Part shown: positions 1 to 5,050 of the stretch, one piece after another
Layout of the letters: every line of letters begins with the position of its first letter
How positions within the stretch are numbered: the stretch's first letter is position 1
NCBI GenBank assembly: GCA_902489965.1
Contig: CABUCA010000105.1
Span: forward strand, 1 to 5,050
From: an uncultured Collinsella sp.
GTDB taxonomy: Bacteria > Actinomycetota > Coriobacteriia > Coriobacteriales > Coriobacteriaceae
Reading direction: 5' to 3'
Length of the DNA stretch: 5,050 bases
Notes under the pieces: model-generated
Databases searched by the model: none
Told to the model about the DNA's origin: nothing
The model's input: only the letters and a program-made list of their open reading frames with translations
Translations under genes and position numbers: made by a program

Positions 1-57
1 GTCATGCCGAAATGGCGCGAAGCACGCGGTTGACAAAACTATAGAGACACGTCCCAG

Positions 58-118
58 AAAAATCATTATGCATAGAAAGTCATAATTATCATTTCGTAAA
101 CATTTCGATGAAATTAAC
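58..118. promoter_or_regulatory. AT-rich upstream control region of carAB (candidate)
   Basis: This stretch has about 14 G/C in 61 bases, in sharp contrast with the GC-rich genes around it. It holds two perfect 8-bp palindromes (TATGCATA at 67-74 and ATAATTAT at 82-89), a 7-base direct repeat CATTTCG at 90-96 and 101-107 (11-base period, about one helical turn), and an inverted repeat ATTTC/GAAAT at 102-106 and 110-114. It lies just upstream of the possible -10 box at 140-145, where an UP-like element or activator/repressor sites would sit. No clean -35/-10 pair was found inside it: CATAAT (81-86) and TATCAT (87-92) resemble -10 boxes but have no -35 partner at 16-18 bp. The regulatory role is inferred from composition and position. 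Bases 1-57, before it, hold nothing I can name. Confidence 0.4.
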
Positions 119-125
119 GCCATGA

Positions 126-156
126 GGCATGCTTGCGGTTACAATACCGCGAGGCC
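126..156 (+). promoter_or_regulatory. Dyad / hairpin around TACAAT upstream of carA
   Basis: CTTGCGGT (132-139) pairs with ACCGCGAG (146-153) across a six-base TACAAT loop. That is eight pairs, one of them a T134-G151 wobble. GGC (126-128) can add three pairs with GCC (154-156) after a three-base ATG bulge on the 5' side. No T-run follows, so it is not an intrinsic terminator. If TACAAT is a working -10 box, the dyad would be an operator straddling it. If transcription starts further upstream, it would be an RNA hairpin just before the PyrR-type loop. The pairing is plain in the sequence; the function is not. Confidence 0.4.
140..145 (+). promoter_or_regulatory. Possible -10 box (TACAAT) for carAB
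   Basis: TACAAT matches the sigma-70/SigA -10 consensus at five of six positions. It would start transcription near 152, giving a leader of about 50 bases that contains the whole PyrR-type hairpin (167-197). The -35 is poor: the best candidate, TTAACG at 114-119, matches four of six positions but at a long 20-bp spacing, and there is no TGn extension. The call therefore rests on the -10 match and its position alone. The box is also exactly the loop of the dyad at 132-153. Confidence 0.35.
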
Positions 157-166
157 TAACTACACA

Positions 167-197
167 CCTTTAAACCGGTCCTGTGAGACCGGGAAGG
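167..197 (+). promoter_or_regulatory. PyrR-binding RNA loop overlapping the carA ribosome binding site
   Basis: CCGGTC (175-180) and GACCGG (187-192) form a perfect six-bp upper stem closed by the hexaloop CTGTGA (181-186). This fits the CNGNGA hexaloop known for PyrR-binding loops of Bacillus and relatives. Below it, CCTTT (167-171) pairs with GAAGG (193-197; T171-G193 is a wobble), leaving a purine bulge AAA (172-174) on the 5' side only. Lower stem, 5' purine bulge, upper stem and CNGNGA loop is the PyrR recognition architecture. The 3' strand of the lower stem is the AAGG of the carA ribosome binding site (194-199), so folding should block translation initiation. Known biology: PyrR bound to UMP/UTP stabilises such loops, and in mycobacteria a loop over the ribosome binding site gives translational repression. 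That PyrR acts here is inferred; no pyrR gene is in the window. Confidence 0.75.
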
Positions 198-199
198 AG
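194..199 (+). promoter_or_regulatory. Ribosome binding site of carA (AAGGAG)
   Basis: AAGGAG ends four bases before the ATG at 204. It fixes that ATG as the start, rather than the in-frame GTG at 183, which falls inside the hexaloop of the upstream hairpin and has no Shine-Dalgarno sequence. Its first four bases form the 3' strand of the lower stem of the PyrR-type loop, so access to it is probably conditional. Confidence 0.85.
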
Positions 200-203
200 A
201 ACT

Positions 204-1649
204 ATGGCGAACAACCATACCGCGGGCGCTGCCGCCCGCACCTTCGCGCCCAGCGAGCTTTGCCAGCGTATGCTGGCCAAAACCAGCAAGGGCACCTGCG
301 GTCCCTGCATCCTGTATCTTGAGGATGGGACCATTTTTTATGGACGTGCATGCGGCGCCGAGGGCACCGCGACCGGCGAAGTCTGCTTCAACACCTCGCT
401 CGAGGGCTACTTTGAGGTCATGACCGACCCGAGTTATGCCGGCCAAATCGTAACCATGACCTATCCGCAGATCGGCAACTACGGTATCGACGAGACCGAC
501 GTCCAGTCGGCCTTCCCCGGCGACGCCGTGCGCCCTGCGAGCGCTCCGGCTATGCGCGGCATGATCGTTCGCGACATGTGCGCTACGCCTTCTAACTGGC
601 GCTCGGCCGTCAGCGTGCCGGAGTACCTGCGCGCTCACGGTATCGTCGCTATCGAGGGCGTCGACACCCGCGCTCTTGTGCGCCACCTGCGCGACAACGG
701 CTCCAAGATGGGCATTATCTCGACCGAGATCTTCGACGTCGACGAGCTTGCCGAGCGTCTGGCCGCAGCGCCCACGCTGGTAGGCGAGAACCTGGTCAAG
801 ACCGTGAGCTGCCCTGAGCCCCACGCCTTTGCTGCCGCCGACCTGCCTGCCACGCATGACTTTGCGCTTGCGGTTGCCGCTCCTGCCCGTCACAAAGTGG
901 TCGCCTACGACTGCGGTGTGAAGCGCGGCATTCTGGAGGGTCTGGTCCGCGCCGGCTGCGACCTTACCGTCGTGCCGTGGGATACGCCTGCGAGCGAGGT
1001 GCTCGATATGAATCCCGATGGCGTCTTTTTGTCCAACGGACCCGGCGACCCCGACGCCGTGGTGGAGACCTACGAGCAGGTGCAGCAGCTGATCGGCAAG
1101 GTACCGGTCTTTGGCATTTGCCTTGGTCACCAGATGATCAGCCTGGCCTGCGGTGCCCAGATGGAAAAGCTTAAGTTCGGTCACCGCGGTGGCAACCAGC
1201 CGGTCATGAACCTGGTAAGCCGTCGCGTGGAGATCACCGCGCAAAACCATGGCTTTGGCCTGCTGTTCCCCAGCTTGGGCAAGCTTGTCCCCGAGCTTTC
1301 CGGCGGCGAGACCGAGCATGCGGCTGATGGAGATCTGCGCGTCTGGGTGCGCCGTGGAATCGCGCCGGTCGTGATGAACGAGCGCTTTGGCCGTATTCGC
1401 CTGACACATGTGAACCTCAACGACGGCACCGCCGAGGGCATCCAGCTGCTCGACGCCCCGTGCTTCTCGGTCCAGTACCACCCCGAGGCCTCGCCTGGCC
1501 CCACCGATGCCCACTATCTCTTTACCGCCTTTACGCGACTCATGGACGGCGAGGAGAACTACCTGGACATCGACACCGCGAAGGACCGCCTGGCTGGCTG
1601 GAACTTTGCTGAGTCCGAGACCGCCGCGACCGAGACCGAGGAGAACTAA
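204..1649 (+). CDS. carA: Carbamoyl-phosphate synthase small subunit (glutaminase)
   Basis: This 481-residue cytosolic subunit hydrolyses glutamine and channels ammonia to CarB for carbamoyl phosphate synthesis (EC 6.3.5.5), the entry to pyrimidine and arginine synthesis. The small-subunit N-terminal domain begins near residue 35 (YLEDGT at 38-43) and contains FNTS with Ser65 and the DPSYAGQIVTMTYPQIGNYG block (75-94). The class I glutamine amidotransferase domain spans about 230-447: SNGPGDP (277-283), nucleophile Cys306 in GICLGHQ, QNHG (347-350), and His426/Glu428 in YHPEASPGP. All three catalytic residues are present. At 481 residues it is about 100 longer than E. coli CarA (382). The surplus is an N-terminal extension (1 to about 32), about eight residues near 103-116, about 35 inserted between QNHGF and RLTHVNLNDGT (roughly 352-397), and an acidic C-terminal tail (to EN481). 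The ATG start is chosen for its AAGGAG; carB follows one base after the stop. Confidence 0.97.
   Translation: MANNHTAGAAARTFAPSELCQRMLAKTSKGTCGPCILYLEDGTIFYGRACGAEGTATGEVCFNTSLEGYFEVMTDPSYAGQIVTMTYPQIGNYGIDETDVQSAFPGDAVRPASAPAMRGMIVRDMCATPSNWRSAVSVPEYLRAHGIVAIEGVDTRALVRHLRDNGSKMGIISTEIFDVDELAERLAAAPTLVGENLVKTVSCPEPHAFAAADLPATHDFALAVAAPARHKVVAYDCGVKRGILEGLVRAGCDLTVVPWDTPASEVLDMNPDGVFLSNGPGDPDAVVETYEQVQQLIGKVPVFGICLGHQMISLACGAQMEKLKFGHRGGNQPVMNLVSRRVEITAQNHGFGLLFPSLGKLVPELSGGETEHAADGDLRVWVRRGIAPVVMNERFGRIRLTHVNLNDGTAEGIQLLDAPCFSVQYHPEASPGPTDAHYLFTAFTRLMDGEENYLDIDTAKDRLAGWNFAESETAATETEEN
1638..1643 (+). promoter_or_regulatory. Ribosome binding site of carB inside the end of carA
   Basis: GAGGAG, the last two Glu codons of carA, ends seven bases before the carB ATG at 1651. 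The carA stop (TAA, 1647-1649) lies between the site and the start codon, so a ribosome finishing carA is placed to begin carB. This argues for translational coupling and equal subunit amounts. Confidence 0.8.
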
Positions 1650-1650
1650 C

Positions 1651-4965
<3,315 letters not shown>

Positions 4966-4976
4966 TGTGACCTGTC

Positions 4977-5022
4977 CGGCCGGGGCGGGAGGGGCCGAGA
5001 TTTCCCCCTTTCGCTCCGGCTG
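4977..5022 (+). other. 18-bp RNA hairpin after carB
   Basis: Bases 4977-4994 pair without interruption with 5005-5022 around a ten-base loop (4995-5004). The stem is GC-rich and contains four G-U pairs (4978-5021, 4984-5015, 4988-5011, 4989-5010). In each, G is on the 5' arm and U on the 3' arm, so the fold works only in a + strand transcript; the opposite transcript would have A-C mismatches there. It begins 11 bases after the carB stop and ends 15 bases before the next ribosome binding site. No U-run follows, so it is not a standard intrinsic terminator. It could be a 3'-end stabiliser, an RNase processing site, or a partial/non-canonical terminator. The structure is seen; the function is not known. 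Confidence 0.6.
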
Positions 5023-5037
5023 CAAGCAGAGTCGCTC

Positions 5038-5043
5038 AGGAGG
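5038..5043 (+). promoter_or_regulatory. Ribosome binding site of the next gene (start outside window)
   Basis: AGGAGG is a full-strength Shine-Dalgarno sequence with only seven bases left before the window ends. No ATG, GTG or TTG occurs between it and the edge, so a start codon at or just after 5051 on the + strand is expected. The short gap from carB suggests the same operon, plausibly another pyrimidine gene, but that gene is not visible. Confidence 0.6.
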
Positions 5044-5050
5044 AAACTCG

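Noticed and set aside
30..35. TTGACA as a perfect -35 box
   Set aside because: No acceptable -10 lies 16-18 bp downstream (the bases there are CCCAGA-like). TATAGA at 40-45 is too close and TATGCA at 67-72 too far.
1..43. C-terminal end of an upstream gene (stops at 31-33 in frame 1 or 40-42 in frame 3)
   Set aside because: The drop in G+C after about base 30 would fit the end of a gene, but only 10-13 codons are visible, more than one frame is plausible, and nothing is recognisable. Not callable.
183..203. Upstream in-frame GTG as an alternative carA start
   Set aside because: It falls in the hexaloop of the PyrR-type hairpin and has no ribosome binding site before it, whereas ATG 204 has AAGGAG at good spacing.
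4977..5022. Intrinsic terminator of carAB
   Set aside because: The stem is strong but no U-run follows its 3' arm, so I record it as a hairpin of unknown role and not a terminator.
5014..5042. CTCC (5014-5017) pairing with GGAG (5039-5042) as a switch hiding the next ribosome binding site
   Set aside because: Only four pairs, and the CTCC is already held in the far stronger 18-bp hairpin. Too weak to claim.

Overview
The window holds one pyrimidine/arginine module: carA and carB, the two subunits of glutamine-dependent carbamoyl-phosphate synthetase, both complete and both on the + strand, with about 200 bases of leader before them and the start of a further intergenic region after them. The DNA is GC-rich with strongly G/C-biased third codon positions. 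The proteins read like those of a high-GC Gram-positive, most likely a member of the Coriobacteriia (Collinsella or a relative). That assignment rests on recollection of protein flavour and on the PyrR-type leader; no search was done.

Layout: 1-57 is GC-rich then mixed sequence with no supportable gene; it may hold the last codons of an upstream gene. 58-118 is a strikingly AT-rich block (about 23% G+C) with short palindromes and a direct repeat spaced by 11 bases. 126-156 is an imperfect dyad whose loop is a TACAAT box, readable either as a promoter -10 inside an operator or as an RNA hairpin. 167-197 folds as a PyrR-binding loop with a CNGNGA-type hexaloop and a 5' AAA bulge; its lower stem takes up most of the carA ribosome binding site. 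carA is 204-1649. carB is 1651-4965, one base after the carA stop, with its ribosome binding site inside the last codons of carA. 4966-5050 holds an 18-bp hairpin and, at the very edge, a strong ribosome binding site for a gene starting just outside the window.

How it works together: CarA hydrolyses glutamine and passes ammonia to CarB, which makes carbamoyl phosphate from bicarbonate, ammonia and two ATP, feeding pyrimidine and arginine synthesis. The leader suggests that UMP-bound PyrR would clamp the hairpin over the carA ribosome binding site and so repress translation, the mode described for mycobacterial pyr genes, rather than the transcription attenuation of Bacillus; no terminator is visible in the leader. 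Tight spacing would carry the repression into carB. CarB also keeps its C-terminal allosteric domain, so feedback at both RNA and enzyme level is likely.

The genes themselves are ordinary housekeeping genes. The items worth a second look are the PyrR-type leader, the long hairpin after carB, the dyad around TACAAT, and an extra segment of about 35 residues inside the CarA glutaminase domain. I found no mobile element, CRISPR array, tRNA or rRNA, and no sign of a novel multi-gene system.
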